IMG/VR virus record: IMGVR_UViG_3300021140_000004
Span: 1-64,000 of that record
DNA: 64,000 bases
From: a virus
Strand: one strand, 5' to 3'
Part shown: positions 1 through 10,015 of the stretch, piece after piece
How the letters are laid out: each line of letters begins with the position of its first letter
Numbering within the stretch: position 1 is the stretch's first letter
The notes under the pieces: model-generated
Database searches by the model: none
Seen by the model: the letters and a program-made list of their open reading frames with translations, nothing else
What the model was told of the DNA's origin: nothing
Made by a program: the position numbers and the translations under genes

Positions 1-1030
1 TGATGAACCACTTGAACCTGAAGTTCCATTTGTACCACTTGTTCCTGATGAACCTGAGCTACCTGATGTACCAGAAGTTCCTGAAGAACCTGAAGTTCCA
101 TTTGTACCACTTGTTCCTGATGAACCTGAGCTACCTGATGTACCAGAAGTTCCCGATGAACCTGAAGTTCCGCTTGTTCCTGATGAACCTGATGTTCCGC
201 TTGTTCCTGATGAACCTGATGTTCCGCTTGTTCCTGATGAACCTGAAGTTCCGCTCGTTCCTGATGAACCACTTGAACCTGAAGTTCCGCTAGTACCTGA
301 AGAACCACTTGAACCTGAAGTTCCATTTGTACCACTTGTTCCTGAAGAACCACTTGAACCTGAAGTTCCATTTGTACCGCTTGTTCCCGATGAACCTGAA
401 GTTCCGCTCGTTCCTGATGAACCACTTGAACCTGAAGTTCCATTTGTACCGCTTGTTCCTGAAGAACCGCTTGAACCTGAAGTTCCATTTGTACCGCTTG
501 TTCCTGAAGAACCGCTTGTTCCTGAAGAACCGCCTGTTCCTGATGAACCTGAAGTTCCACTTGTTCCTGATGAACCTGAAGTTCCACTTGTTCCTGAAGA
601 ACCTGAGGAACCGCCTGTTCCTGACGAACCACTAGTTCCTGACGAACCACTAGTTCCTGAAGTTCCGTCAGCACCACTTACACCTGATGTTCCTGATGTT
701 CCTGAAGAACCTGATGTACCATTTGTACCGCTCGTTCCTGATGAACCACTTGAACCTGATGTACCATTTGTGCCGCTTGTTCCTGATGAACCTGATGTAC
801 CATTTGTACCGCTTGTTCCTGAAGAACCCGATGTACCATTTGTGCCGCTTGTTCCTGATGAACCTGAAGTTCCGCTCGTTCCTGAAGAACCTGATGTTCC
901 GCTAGTTCCTGATGAACCACTTGAACCTGAAGTACCAGATGAACCTGATGTTCCACTAGTACCATTGATACCACTAATACCAGATGTTCCTGAAGTCCCA
1001 CTTGTTCCTGAAGAACCAGATGAACCTGAA
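1..1030. repeat. Tandem repeat array encoding Gly-X-Y triplets
   Basis: Imperfect units of 9, 18 and 27 bases recur in-frame (plus-strand units such as cctgatgaacctgaagtt and ccatttgtaccgcttgtt). The array encodes the collagen-like rod of the fibre gene. Segments are nearly identical to each other, so length variation by recombination or slippage is likely, as is assembly error. Confidence 0.85.
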
Positions 1031-1890
1031 GTTCCCCCTGTTATTGTAACTGTTATTGCACCGTCACCATCATTAGTAACAGAAGCACCATTGAATGTTA
1101 TACCAGTGACATTACTTACGGTTGTAACTCCGTCTCCAACTGTTAAAGGACTACCTCCTCCTGAGGTAAATCCTGTAATTTGAATGTCGTCACCAAGTGA
1201 ATTTGTTAATGTTAAAGTTTGTGTACCGGAATTATAAGTTCCACCTGTAATTGGCGCAGTAAATCCTGAAATTGTAATAGTACCACCTGTATTATTGTAT
1301 AAATCTAAATCTGAAGTTCCTGAGAAATAAGTACCACCTGTAATTTGTACATCACTACCCCAAAATATTTGCCATCTGGCATTATTCTTAGTTACCCCAC
1401 CAACACCTTCAATTGTTGAGCCTGTCCAAGCATCAAGAAGGGCCGCTCCTTGTGGCGTATCATCATAAACCTCATAACCACTACCTAAATCAATGATAGA
1501 ACCAGCAGTTTCAGCATCATCCCACATTGACGTAAATCCTGTCATCGTGTATTGGTACACAGTGTCTGTCTCTTGGACATACACCTGCATACCTAATCTT
1601 CTACGACCTGAAGAAATACCATCGTTATTTAATGTTAGCGTGTTTGGTAATGAATAAGGTACGTTATAAGTTAAGTTAATAGGAATTGAGTTTCCTGAGT
1701 AGTAAACAACACCCCCATTAATTAAAATGTCATTTGGAATTATGAAATCTAGGTCAGATAAGGAGTAAACTTCCATATATCCACCAATTCCAAGTACACT
1801 AAAATTTGTACCGGTATTATTTTCTCTAATGACTGAATCAGGAGTCTGAAGAATGGTTGTTGATACGGGGTTTTTATATTGAAAACTCAT
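1..1890 (-). CDS. Tail-fibre-like protein with collagen-like Gly-X-Y repeats (3' end outside window)
   Basis: The reading frame is open from the ATG at 1890 to the window edge, giving 630 codons with no stop. Residues 1 to about 285 form a non-repetitive virion-type region rich in Gly, Thr and Asn. From about residue 287 the protein becomes a run of Gly-X-Y triplets such as GTSGSSGTSGTNGTSG. Phage fibres often use such collagen-like repeats as trimeric rods, so a host-contact fibre is the likely role. The receptor-binding C-terminus lies beyond the window. A TATTTAT box lies 17 bases upstream, and the gene follows the Thr/Pro-repeat gene in the same direction. Proline-rich frames on the plus strand over the repeat are antisense shadows. 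The fibre role is inferred from composition and position. Confidence 0.72.
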   Translation of the reverse strand, partial: MSFQYKNPVSTTILQTPDSVIRENNTGTNFSVLGIGGYMEVYSLSDLDFIIPNDILINGGVVYYSGNSIPINLTYNVPYSLPNTLTLNNDGISSGRRRLGMQVYVQETDTVYQYTMTGFTSMWDDAETAGSIIDLGSGYEVYDDTPQGAALLDAWTGSTIEGVGGVTKNNARWQIFWGSDVQITGGTYFSGTSDLDLYNNTGGTITISGFTAPITGGTYNSGTQTLTLTNSLGDDIQITGFTSGGGSPLTVGDGVTTVSNVTGITFNGASVTNDGDGAITVTITGGTSGSSGSSGTSGTSGTSGISGINGTSGTSGSSGTSGSSGSSGTSGTSGSSGTSGTSGSSGTSGTNGTSGSSGTSGTNGTSGSSGTSGTNGTSGSSGSSGTSGTNGTSGSSGTSGTSGVSGADGTSGTSGSSGTSGSSGTGGSSGSSGTSGTSGSSGTSGTSGSSGTGGSSGTSGSSGTSGTNGTSGSSGSSGTSGTNGTSGSSGSSGTSGTSGSSGTSGTNGTSGSSGSSGTSGTNGTSGSSGSSGTSGTSGSSGSSGTSGTSGSSGTSGTSGSSGTSGTSGSSGTSGTSGSSGTSGTSGSSGSSGTSGTNGTSGSSGTSGTSGSSGSSGTSGTNGTSGSSGSS

Positions 1891-1907
1891 TTCTTTTTTT
1901 TTATTTA

Positions 1908-1914
1908 ATAAATA
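1908..1914 (-). promoter_or_regulatory. TATTTAT box upstream of fibre gene
   Basis: On the coding strand the heptamer TATTTAT followed by T lies 17 bases before the ATG at 1890. It belongs to a set of 16 similar sites in this window. A promoter role is inferred from recurrence and position. Confidence 0.45.
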
Positions 1915-1926
1915 TTTTTAATTTCT

Positions 1927-4140
1927 TTATACTAGCGTGCCTCCTCGGAAATACCAAGCGTTTCCGTTGTTAGTTATGGTCAATCCACCCGCAGGTTTTG
2001 TAACATATACTCTGTAAGTACCCGCAGGTATATTTGCTGAGCCTGTGTAGTTTATTATTAAACTATTATAAATTGAACTCACAACCGTATCAGTTGCCGG
2101 TGGGTTAGCATTACCATTCAAGATTGTAGAATACTTTTGTCCGTTAGTCGCTCCCGTTGATACAAACCAAACATAGTACGCCACTTCAGTAGGATTTGGT
2201 ACTGTCGCAGCAGGAACTTGGATTGTTTGGAATCTATAAGCAACTATCGGGTTACCAAAAGCGTCATTACCACCACTTGTTGTTGAAATTGGCGCTGTGA
2301 ATATTGCTGGTTCAGATACACCCCATCCACTGTAGGCAATATAGGTGTTCATTTGTGTATTAAATGTCGCCTGTATTGTTGATGGTGAAGTAATGTTAAA
2401 TCCTCTGAACGCACTTCCTTGTGCCAGCATATAGTTGTTTAACGCAGTTCTGATTGTTGCGTCGTTTCTATCGATGAACAAATACGCCTGTATTGGTTGT
2501 GCCGATGGAGTTGGTGTTGGAGTAGTTGTAGTGGTTGGCGTTGGTGACGCAGTATTAGTAGGTGTTTGAGTTGGAGTATTTGTTGCGGTTTGTGTTGGTG
2601 TTGGAGTCGATGTCTGTGTTGGAGTTGGTGTCTTTGTTTGTGTTGGTGTTTGTGTTGGTGTTGAAGTATTAGTTGCGGTATTTGTAGGCGTAGGAGTATT
2701 AGTCGCAGTTTGCGATGGTGTTGGTGTTTGTGTCGGTGTTGGAGTCTGAGTTCTCGTTGGTGTTTGTGTTGGGGTCTGAGTTCTCGTTGGTGTTTGTGTT
2801 GGTGTTTGTGTTGGACTAGCAGTAATAGACGGTGTTGGAGTGTTAGTCGATGTTGCGGTTTGTGTTGGGGTTGGCGTATTAGTTGCTGTTTGTGTTGGAG
2901 TATTAGTCGCAGTATTAGTTGGAGTATTAGTTGCCGTATTAGTTGGCGTCTGAGTTGGAGTATTAGTGGCAGTATTGGTTGGTGTTTGAGTATTAGTCGC
3001 AGTATTAGTTGGCGTTTGCGTTGGCGTTTGAGTTGCAGTATTAGTTGGTGTAGGTGTTGGAGTCTGAGTTGCGGTATTAGTTGGAGTCTGAGTTGGACTA
3101 GCAGTAATAGACGGTGTTGGTGTCGGTGTGATATCAGATGTAACTGAAGGTGTAGGTGTATTTGTTTGTGTCGCAGTTTGTGTTGGTGTAACCGTATTAG
3201 TCGCAGTAATTGTAGGTGTCTGCGTAGCAGTTTGTGTTGGTGTATTAGTGGCAGTTTGAGTTGGTGTCGCGGTTTGAGTTGGTGTGTTAGTTGCAGTTTG
3301 TGTTGGTGTGTTAGTTGCAGTTTGTGTTGGTGTGTTAGTTGCAGTTTGTGTTGGTGTGTTAGTTGCAGTATTAGTTGGTGTTTGGGTAACCGTTGGTGTT
3401 TGAGTAGGCGTAGAAGTATTGGTCGGTGTTTGAGTAACCGTTGGAGTTTGTGTTGGAGTTGAAGTTTGTGTCGGAGTTTGTGTTCTTGTCGCTGTTTGTG
3501 TCGGAGTTTGGGTTCTTGTTGGAGTCTGTGTAGGTGTTGCAGTCCTTGTGTTAGTTGGGGTCTGTGTTGGTGTTGAAGTATTTGTTGCGGTGTTAGTTGG
3601 CGTGTGAGTGTTAGTTGGAGTCTGTGTTGGTGTTGAAGTTGATGTATTTGTTGGCGTAGGTGTTTTAGTTTGGGTTGCAGTATTAGTTGGTGTGTGAGTT
3701 TGGGTATTTGTAGGTGTATTTGTTGGAGTATGCGAAGGGGTATTTGTTACCGTATTAGTAGGTGTGATAGTCGGTGTTACAGATGGTGTCGCGGTAGATG
3801 TCGGGCTAACAGTTTGTGTTGGCGTACTTGTGGCACCTGGAGTCGTAGAAGTAGGTGTTGGTGTTGGCGTAGTTGTTGGCGTATAAGTTGGGGTAGGTGT
3901 TGGTGTTGGGGTGAAATCAAAGCACACCACATAACCATCAATCATTTGTTGTCTGGTTATATCAGTGGCATATGCCGGCTCAGAAGTTGAATTTATGAAT
4001 ATATCAAATGGACCAATTGCGTTAGAACTAGCTGGTATTCTAACAATATAACAAGATGGCCCGGTGACTGTAATCTGTTTTTGAACCTCAGTATTACACC
4101 CCGTTGCCTTATTGACACAAATTATAGTTTCTAACGACAT
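1927..4140 (-). CDS. Thr/Pro-repeat virion protein, 737 aa
   Basis: I do not recognise a family for the ends of this protein. Residues 1 to about 76 form a small N-terminal domain with several cysteines. Residues about 77 to 541 are a low-complexity rod of [15 protein letters not shown]-type repeats made almost wholly of Thr, Pro, Asn, Gln, Ala and Ser. The last roughly 195 residues form a non-repetitive domain beginning near [10 protein letters not shown]. The layout of small head, long stiff spacer and C-terminal domain suits a fibre or whisker on the baseplate. Shorter Thr/Pro-rich tracts occur in the proteins at 4569-7037 and 31703-38287. The Thr-rich rod is a possible glycosylation target, given two glycosyltransferase-like genes at the right end of the window. 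The ATG at 4140 has a TATTTAT box 10 bases upstream. Confidence 0.7.
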   Translation of the reverse strand: MSLETIICVNKATGCNTEVQKQITVTGPSCYIVRIPASSNAIGPFDIFINSTSEPAYATDITRQQMIDGYVVCFDFTPTPTPTPTYTPTTTPTPTPTSTTPGATSTPTQTVSPTSTATPSVTPTITPTNTVTNTPSHTPTNTPTNTQTHTPTNTATQTKTPTPTNTSTSTPTQTPTNTHTPTNTATNTSTPTQTPTNTRTATPTQTPTRTQTPTQTATRTQTPTQTSTPTQTPTVTQTPTNTSTPTQTPTVTQTPTNTATNTPTQTATNTPTQTATNTPTQTATNTPTQTATPTQTATNTPTQTATQTPTITATNTVTPTQTATQTNTPTPSVTSDITPTPTPSITASPTQTPTNTATQTPTPTPTNTATQTPTQTPTNTATNTQTPTNTATNTPTQTPTNTATNTPTNTATNTPTQTATNTPTPTQTATSTNTPTPSITASPTQTPTQTPTRTQTPTQTPTRTQTPTPTQTPTPSQTATNTPTPTNTATNTSTPTQTPTQTKTPTPTQTSTPTPTQTATNTPTQTPTNTASPTPTTTTTPTPTPSAQPIQAYLFIDRNDATIRTALNNYMLAQGSAFRGFNITSPSTIQATFNTQMNTYIAYSGWGVSEPAIFTAPISTTSGGNDAFGNPIVAYRFQTIQVPAATVPNPTEVAYYVWFVSTGATNGQKYSTILNGNANPPATDTVVSSIYNSLIINYTGSANIPAGTYRVYVTKPAGGLTITNNGNAWYFRGGTLV
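2500..3910. repeat. Thr/Pro codon repeat tract
   Basis: About 1.4 kb of imperfect tandem units, such as gttggtgtttgtgttggagt on plus, encode the Thr/Pro rod of the 737-aa protein. Near-identical units, for example four consecutive copies around 3285-3365, suggest recent duplication. Confidence 0.85.
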
Positions 4141-4150
4141 TTTTTTTAAT

Positions 4151-4157
4151 ATAAATA
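4151..4157 (-). promoter_or_regulatory. TATTTAT box upstream of Thr/Pro-repeat gene
   Basis: TATTTATA on the coding strand lies 10 bases before the ATG at 4140, just downstream of a terminator-like hairpin at 4211-4231. Confidence 0.45.
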
Positions 4158-4210
4158 CATAGGTTTCCTTGTTTCAAAAATCGTTTTTAGTAAGTTTTTT
4201 TGAAAAGGGA

Positions 4211-4231
4211 AAAATAATCCTCAAGATTATT
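4211..4231 (-). terminator. Possible intrinsic terminator after the 4246-4572 gene
   Basis: A 7-bp stem (aataatc / gattatt) with a 5-nt loop is followed on the minus strand by a short T tract. The stem is AT-rich, so it is weak. It separates the baseplate-periphery cluster from the Thr/Pro-repeat gene, which has its own promoter-like box. Confidence 0.4.
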
Positions 4232-4245
4232 AGTATTCATACATC

Positions 4246-4572
4246 TTAATCGACCGTAATACTATAATCACAAGACTCGGCAGTAACAGAAATTGTATAG
4301 GTGCAAGATGCGATTTCCACAGAAATATCAAATCCACATCCATAGCTACAATCAATAATTTCAAACTTTTTACATCCTCTGTTATCGATTAAAGTAACCA
4401 TAACAGCAGGAGCATTATTGAATAAACTTGGTGGATAAAAATTTGCTGCGGGAGGTATTAAACCTGTGTTGGTAATTGTACCAATTAATGATTCATTATT
4501 TCCATAAACATCAGAAACATAAACATATATTGGAGTTTCTCCCGTAACCGCTTCAATTCTTATCTGTGTCAT
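4246..4572 (-). CDS. Small Cys-containing virion-associated protein, 108 aa
   Basis: I do not recognise this protein. It is a mostly beta-type sequence with cysteines concentrated in the second half (DNRGCKKFEIIDCSYGCGF and two later Cys). A TTG-initiated extension to 4581 is possible. The ATG at 4572 is preferred because it overlaps the TGA stop of the upstream SprB-repeat gene in an ATGA arrangement typical of translational coupling. The coupling suggests that it is made with, and may bind, the SprB-repeat protein. It is the last gene of the cluster before the hairpin at 4211-4231. Confidence 0.65.
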   Translation of the reverse strand: MTQIRIEAVTGETPIYVYVSDVYGNNESLIGTITNTGLIPPAANFYPPSLFNNAPAVMVTLIDNRGCKKFEIIDCSYGCGFDISVEIASCTYTISVTAESCDYSITVD

Positions 4573-7037
4573 TGTAGGCAAATAATGTCATAAACTATAA
4601 GTAACTCAACAGTAATTTCTTGGTCAGTTAAAGGACCTCCTTGAGTTGCCTGAATAGTAATTTGATTGGTTAATGGGTTAACTGTAACATTTGAAACCCC
4701 GTTAATACTTTCCAACATTGTGGTAATTGTGTTGTACCATAAATTATCACTTGGTACATCAACCAATGTTGTTCCTGTATAGAATGTTGTTGTTAAAATA
4801 GTGTTGAGTGGTTGAACTTGGACTTTAGCGGTATAAATTGCGGTGTTAATCGAACAATCCGTATTACCTGATGTTAAGTCGTTAAATCCTTCAACTAATA
4901 TTTGATTGATACCTCGTTTGGTTGGTGAAACGATATTGAAGGTTTCTGAACCCATTGTATAACATTGGAGTGATACATACGTCGCATCACAATCGATAAT
5001 CGTTTGTGCTGCGTTTGAACAACCATTAGAGTCAGTTACAATCAATCCATAAGTACCACCCGTTAAACCTGAAACTGTTATCTGTTGTGGATTACCCGCA
5101 ACATTATCAGACCAATCAAATGTAAATGGTGGAACTCCACTAGAAATAAACGCTGTAATTGTTCCTTCATTACCAGTTCCACAAGACGTACTGTATAATG
5201 AGAACTGAACACTTGGCGTTGTTGTAATTGTGAATGGTTTGTATTGTGTACATCCTGAAGCATCCGTAACACTTAAAACGTGTTGACCAGGCGCAACATT
5301 ATTAAACGTAACCGCAGTTAAAGGCGTATCAATAATTGTTTGAATACCGTCAATAGAATAATCATATGGACTTGTTCCACCTGAAGATAAAACAATATTA
5401 ATACTACCATAAGGATTTCCACAAGTAGAACCCGAAGTTTGTAATGCAATTGTAAATTTATCTTGTGTTAAAATGGTAACATCTTGTGTGAATAAACAAC
5501 CCGAACTATCTTGAACAAAAATTGTATAGTCACCTCCAGTTAAATCAGAATAGGTATACTGTGTAAAGTTAGATGATTGTGATGTGGTGTTACCTTGGTC
5601 ATCAACTAATGTATATGTATAGGGTGCAGTTCCACCCAATAAACTAACCAAGATTAATCCGTTGTTAGAATTACAATAAGAGTTTTGTGTTGATACATTA
5701 ACGGATTGTATACCATTAGGACTTGTTAAAGTTGTTTCTTGTGTGAATGAACAAAGACCAGCGTCCGTAACAGTAAATCCATAGTTACCACTACTTAACC
5801 CTGAAAGTGTATATGTCTGACTATAACTAATTTCTTGAGCCCCCGTAGACGCTGAATAATAGTATGGCGCAGTTCCACCAGTAATTGTTAAGGTTAATGA
5901 ACCATTGGCATTGAAGCAACTCGGGGTTGTTGCAGAAAATGAACCAAACCCAACAGGTTCAACTCGGGTGACAATTCCTTGTTTGGTTAAACTACACCCG
6001 TTGTAGTCTGTAACCGTAACCGAATAAACACCTTCAGTTAATCCTGTTATACTGTCTGTGGTTTGTCCATTACTCCATAGGTAAGAATAGGGTCCTATAC
6101 CCGTTTGTCCTGTAACATAAATCTTACCAATATTGTTCTGACCACAAGCAGCGTTTGGTACCACATAGAGTCCATAATCGTAAGTAACCGAACTTTCGAT
6201 TATGAAGTCTGAACTTCTACAAGTACAACCACCCAAGTCAACTGCCTCCAAGTAGTAAGTTCCCGCAGATAAACTTGAGAACACTACCGTGTTTGTGTTG
6301 ACCGTTTGAGAAGCAACAAAATCGTCATCAGTTGTATACAAATAATAATTAACCGAGGAATAAACACTTGAGCAAGTACCCGTCACCGCTCCATTGTCTG
6401 AACCACAAGTTGTTGATTGTACGCCTGTGACTGTTGTACAACATCCTGAAGATACAGGAATGTTGATATAAAATTCATTATTTATTGGCAATGTAGAGTC
6501 GTTCGCTCTAACCAAGTAGTTTCCGGCTGCAAGTCCTGTCTTGTAATCTCCAAGACCTAAATTAGGACTATACCAATCAAAGGTATAAGGTGGAACTCCT
6601 CCTGTTCCAAATATCTGAACTGTACCCGTTCCATTGTCACAAGCTCCAGTTACCGACAGATAATAATCAAACGCCCCACCATTACCAAAAGGTCCTGATG
6701 GTGTAACACTCGGTGTAATACTTGGGGTAATTGATGGAGTCGGAGTTAGTGTTTGTGTTGGTGTAACAGTAACTGTTGGAGTTGGTGTTACGGTTGGTGT
6801 TGGCGTTGGTGTGGATGTCGGACACGGAACCGATGCCTTACAAACCGCACAACTAGGATAATCAGGATTTAAGAACGTGTCAGAACCAGGTCCCGAAGTC
6901 GGTACCGAAGTTCTCGCATAACAAGTACTATTGTAAACAACACAATCGCCCAAACTAAAGTTTGTTAACTCAATCTCAAAAACTCTATAGTCTGAGGAGT
7001 CACAACAGTTTTGGAAAAAATAATAACCTAAAGCCAT
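4569..7037 (-). CDS. Virion protein with SprB-like adhesin repeats, 822 aa
   Basis: Residues 1 to about 75 form a Cys-rich N-terminal head. A short Thr/Pro spacer follows at about 76-115. About six repeats of 80-100 residues then follow, each with the pattern GG(T/V)xPYxYxW, an SI(T)GL turn, GxYxVTVTD and NGC. One copy contains GPYSYLWSNGQTT. This is the pattern of the SprB repeat family known from Bacteroidota surface adhesins. The last roughly 110 residues are unrelated to the repeats. The start is TAATG-overlapped with the 992-aa gene, and the stop overlaps the next start. A cell-contact fibre decorated with host-type adhesin domains is the most likely role. The domain match is by eye. Confidence 0.72.
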   Translation of the reverse strand: MALGYYFFQNCCDSSDYRVFEIELTNFSLGDCVVYNSTCYARTSVPTSGPGSDTFLNPDYPSCAVCKASVPCPTSTPTPTPTVTPTPTVTVTPTQTLTPTPSITPSITPSVTPSGPFGNGGAFDYYLSVTGACDNGTGTVQIFGTGGVPPYTFDWYSPNLGLGDYKTGLAAGNYLVRANDSTLPINNEFYINIPVSSGCCTTVTGVQSTTCGSDNGAVTGTCSSVYSSVNYYLYTTDDDFVASQTVNTNTVVFSSLSAGTYYLEAVDLGGCTCRSSDFIIESSVTYDYGLYVVPNAACGQNNIGKIYVTGQTGIGPYSYLWSNGQTTDSITGLTEGVYSVTVTDYNGCSLTKQGIVTRVEPVGFGSFSATTPSCFNANGSLTLTITGGTAPYYYSASTGAQEISYSQTYTLSGLSSGNYGFTVTDAGLCSFTQETTLTSPNGIQSVNVSTQNSYCNSNNGLILVSLLGGTAPYTYTLVDDQGNTTSQSSNFTQYTYSDLTGGDYTIFVQDSSGCLFTQDVTILTQDKFTIALQTSGSTCGNPYGSINIVLSSGGTSPYDYSIDGIQTIIDTPLTAVTFNNVAPGQHVLSVTDASGCTQYKPFTITTTPSVQFSLYSTSCGTGNEGTITAFISSGVPPFTFDWSDNVAGNPQQITVSGLTGGTYGLIVTDSNGCSNAAQTIIDCDATYVSLQCYTMGSETFNIVSPTKRGINQILVEGFNDLTSGNTDCSINTAIYTAKVQVQPLNTILTTTFYTGTTLVDVPSDNLWYNTITTMLESINGVSNVTVNPLTNQITIQATQGGPLTDQEITVELLIVYDIICLQ

Positions 7038-10015
7038 TAGTTACAATTGATACTTAAGTTTATGCAGACATTTAATTCTACCGAGTCTTGTAAATTCTGA
7101 GTCGCACAACTCAGATTTGTTATTGTCAACTTATTACCGTTTAGGGTATAAGTAAAACCATATTGGAATAATTTGTATAAATTATCTATCAAGGTTGTTC
7201 TCCACATAAAGTTTGTTGGTGCATCGTTGATTCCATAACCCTGATAGAAGTATTGATTAATAATTACCTGTCCCCCAATTTTTAACTCCAAATACCACTG
7301 AGAATTAATTGAGTTCTGAATACACTGTGTCAGTGTTAAACCTGACTCTGTCAAGAAATTATCAACTCTGTTGTTCAATATGGACGTGAAACTTGAAACA
7401 TTAGTATCTCCATTCAACCAAGGGTAAATAAAGAAGTCCACATACTCCGTATTACAATCGTAATCGAAAATGTTTGTTGTGATGAAACAAGGTTCAGCAG
7501 GAACAGGAATGATTTGACAACCCCTTTGTCTTCTATAAACATATTTCTGTCTGTGGAAAATAGAGTTTTCTAATCTTGTTCCTGAATTCCAAATTGTTGT
7601 GGCGGGTATCATATTTTCAATCAACTTCATCCAATATGGACCTAACGAGTTTACATATTCAATAAGTTTTTGATACGTGTATTTGTTGTTAGGTAATCCA
7701 ACTGTCTGTTCTGATTGAAGGTATTTCCAAAATATAGATTGCAGTGTTAGATATCCGCCAGTCTTACCGTCACTTGAATACATCCTATTACGAGTGTTAA
7801 TCATATTCTGCCAAAAAGTCTGAGCAAATTCAAAGAATGTTTTGCTCTGAGGTTGGGGGTCAATAAACGTATCATCAACACCATATGGGAATATGAAATC
7901 GGCAGTAAATCCTGATGATGGAATTGGATAGTCGTATTTGTTTGACTGGTCCCAAACATCGTAAGTAAAACCTTGTCCAACGTTTAAGAATATGTCAACG
8001 TTTTTAACGTTAAGAACTAGCTTATCGTTATCGGTATAGTAATATGAATTAAAACCACCTTCAACTGAAACTCTTAACTTATTGTCATCATCTAACCAAG
8101 ATTTTTTATTATCAACAACTTTAACAATTTTGAATCCCTCTTTCATATATGGGAATTGTTCAAATCTTTGAAGGTAAATTCCACCATAAGTGAAAGGTTG
8201 TAATTGTGTTTGGATATTGGTGTTGTCCCCCGTAAATGTTAAACCATTTAATTGTAATTCGTTAGGACTTCTGTGTTGTGGAGTTTGTTCATACCAACCA
8301 GCGCCTTCTTGGAAGAATGTTGAGTTTGTTCCCAATCCTGGTGTTGGTGCTTTAGGCCAACCAAAAATATCTACAGGATAATCATCCCTCAATATTGTCA
8401 CATCATCATATTGTGTATTTGTTGTGTAGGCACTATACAAAACACCTTTCAATTTATAAGTGTTTGCACTATCTAAACTTGGTACCGTATTTACGTATGT
8501 TCCACCTGATAACTGAGCGAATTGCGTATTAAATTTCGCCATATCAATTCTTTGGTCAGCCAAGTAAACGTGCTCATTATAATCAATCAAAGCATCAGGC
8601 GCCCCAATTAATCTTAATAAGAATTCTACGGACCTTCTTGTTCCTTTAGATTTGAATAGGTAGGCAGAATTTAAAATAAGGTTTCTATAGAACTGATAGT
8701 TTAACTCTGTAGGTGTTAATGACGCCGCATAACCAGGGTATTCACTTATACCTGTATTACCAAATACAGAATCTAAAAAGTTTTCATTTGTAATTGGTGA
8801 GAAATTGTTAGACCATCCTAAAGTTTTTGATAAGTTAACCAATAACTGTGATGGAATATCGTTTTGAGGAACATAATTAACGTTATTCATAAATGCCAGT
8901 GCATCAATGAATTGTTTTATTTGGTCAAAACTTCTACCATATAGTTGTAAAACTTTTTCAACTTTATGGTCCATAGTATCAAATTCTTTAATTGAATCCG
9001 TAACTAAAAATCTTGATATTAAGTTTGTTTTGAATGAATCCAAATACTCAGCCATATCAGCCAACTTGGCAAGATAAGTATCAAAAGATGCCGACCTAAT
9101 GTCTAAGTTCCAAGGACCATCTTTTGGCCAAGTAACCGTGTCGTAAGCAGTATAAAACTGACCCGCATCGTTCTGTCTTGGGACTTGGAAATTTGCAGTG
9201 TATGGTGGTTGGATTTGTCTATTAAGTAAGAATTTCTCAATCTCATCAAAATTCTCTAAAAATACTTTGTCCGTAATATAGTCGTTTAACTTGACAAGGT
9301 AGTCGTCATATATTGTTGTTGCGGTTCCAAATGGTTGACCTGAAACAATCAGTTGAATCTGACCTGAACTTAAACTTTGTGCTGGTGTAAATCCGATTAC
9401 TTGATAATCAATTCCAGAGAACGTTAAAGCGTAATTCAAATATGACTTTGTCATATCTCGATATTCCGACGCAATAATTTCACGAGCGGCTAAATTTGTT
9501 GTCGCACTTACCGAAAAATCTATTATAAACGGATTATTAATTCTTTCAACAGGGATTTTAAATATTGTTTCGTCTTCAACAGAATCATAAACAATATTTG
9601 TCGCCGTAGCGCCAGTTGTAAAATCTGTCATTAGATAATACACATCCAATGAAGCAGGAAAAAAATTAATTATCTTTTGGATTGATACTGAAAATCTTTT
9701 TGCCAAAGAACCATACAACGAAAAGTTTAATACTTGGGAGACATCGTAATTAGGATACACTCTGAATTGTGTTGCCTGTATTCTTCTACTCTCATTTAAA
9801 TCGTTGATGTCTAACCCTTCCAAATTTATTGGTTCGGAAAAAGTTCCGATTGAAAAGGTTCTGTTAACTTTTTCGGTTACACTTGTTGTAAAGTCAAAAA
9901 CAGCCGAGGTAAGACCTCCCCCATCAACAACTTGGAATCCAACGATGTTGTCAAAAGCACCTGTTCCATTTCCTGGTCTTGGTGGGTAAAAAAACTTGTT
10001 GCTGTTAATTGCCAT
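7037..10015 (-). CDS. Large tail/baseplate protein, tail-protein-I-like segment, 992 aa
   Basis: The N-terminal roughly 300 residues look like a beta-rich virion domain. The central part (around residues 430-490) contains YLFKSKGTRRSVEFLLRLIG, which resembles the KGT-x-x-SVE-x-LL-x-x-G signature of P2 gpI / phage tail protein I, a baseplate wedge component. The C-terminal part has aromatic-rich segments and ends in a small Cys-containing domain. The length is close to T4 gp7 (1032 aa), but I cannot show homology. It sits in a string of overlapping baseplate-region genes between the gp6/gp25 genes and the fibre genes. The role as the link between wedge and fibres is inferred. Confidence 0.55.
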   Translation of the reverse strand: MAINSNKFFYPPRPGNGTGAFDNIVGFQVVDGGGLTSAVFDFTTSVTEKVNRTFSIGTFSEPINLEGLDINDLNESRRIQATQFRVYPNYDVSQVLNFSLYGSLAKRFSVSIQKIINFFPASLDVYYLMTDFTTGATATNIVYDSVEDETIFKIPVERINNPFIIDFSVSATTNLAAREIIASEYRDMTKSYLNYALTFSGIDYQVIGFTPAQSLSSGQIQLIVSGQPFGTATTIYDDYLVKLNDYITDKVFLENFDEIEKFLLNRQIQPPYTANFQVPRQNDAGQFYTAYDTVTWPKDGPWNLDIRSASFDTYLAKLADMAEYLDSFKTNLISRFLVTDSIKEFDTMDHKVEKVLQLYGRSFDQIKQFIDALAFMNNVNYVPQNDIPSQLLVNLSKTLGWSNNFSPITNENFLDSVFGNTGISEYPGYAASLTPTELNYQFYRNLILNSAYLFKSKGTRRSVEFLLRLIGAPDALIDYNEHVYLADQRIDMAKFNTQFAQLSGGTYVNTVPSLDSANTYKLKGVLYSAYTTNTQYDDVTILRDDYPVDIFGWPKAPTPGLGTNSTFFQEGAGWYEQTPQHRSPNELQLNGLTFTGDNTNIQTQLQPFTYGGIYLQRFEQFPYMKEGFKIVKVVDNKKSWLDDDNKLRVSVEGGFNSYYYTDNDKLVLNVKNVDIFLNVGQGFTYDVWDQSNKYDYPIPSSGFTADFIFPYGVDDTFIDPQPQSKTFFEFAQTFWQNMINTRNRMYSSDGKTGGYLTLQSIFWKYLQSEQTVGLPNNKYTYQKLIEYVNSLGPYWMKLIENMIPATTIWNSGTRLENSIFHRQKYVYRRQRGCQIIPVPAEPCFITTNIFDYDCNTEYVDFFIYPWLNGDTNVSSFTSILNNRVDNFLTESGLTLTQCIQNSINSQWYLELKIGGQVIINQYFYQGYGINDAPTNFMWRTTLIDNLYKLFQYGFTYTLNGNKLTITNLSCATQNLQDSVELNVCINLSINCN

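Noticed and set aside
1-1030. CRISPR-like repeat structure
   Set aside because: Units are in-frame, imperfect and contiguous without unique spacers.
770-1183. Pro/Val/Glu-rich plus-strand reading frames over the repeat array
   Set aside because: They are antisense to the Gly-X-Y repeat gene; the open frame is a product of the repeat composition and has no domain or promoter.
2710-3462. Trp/Cys/Arg/Ser-rich plus-strand frames over the Thr/Pro tract
   Set aside because: They are antisense readings of Thr/Pro codon repeats, with unnatural composition.
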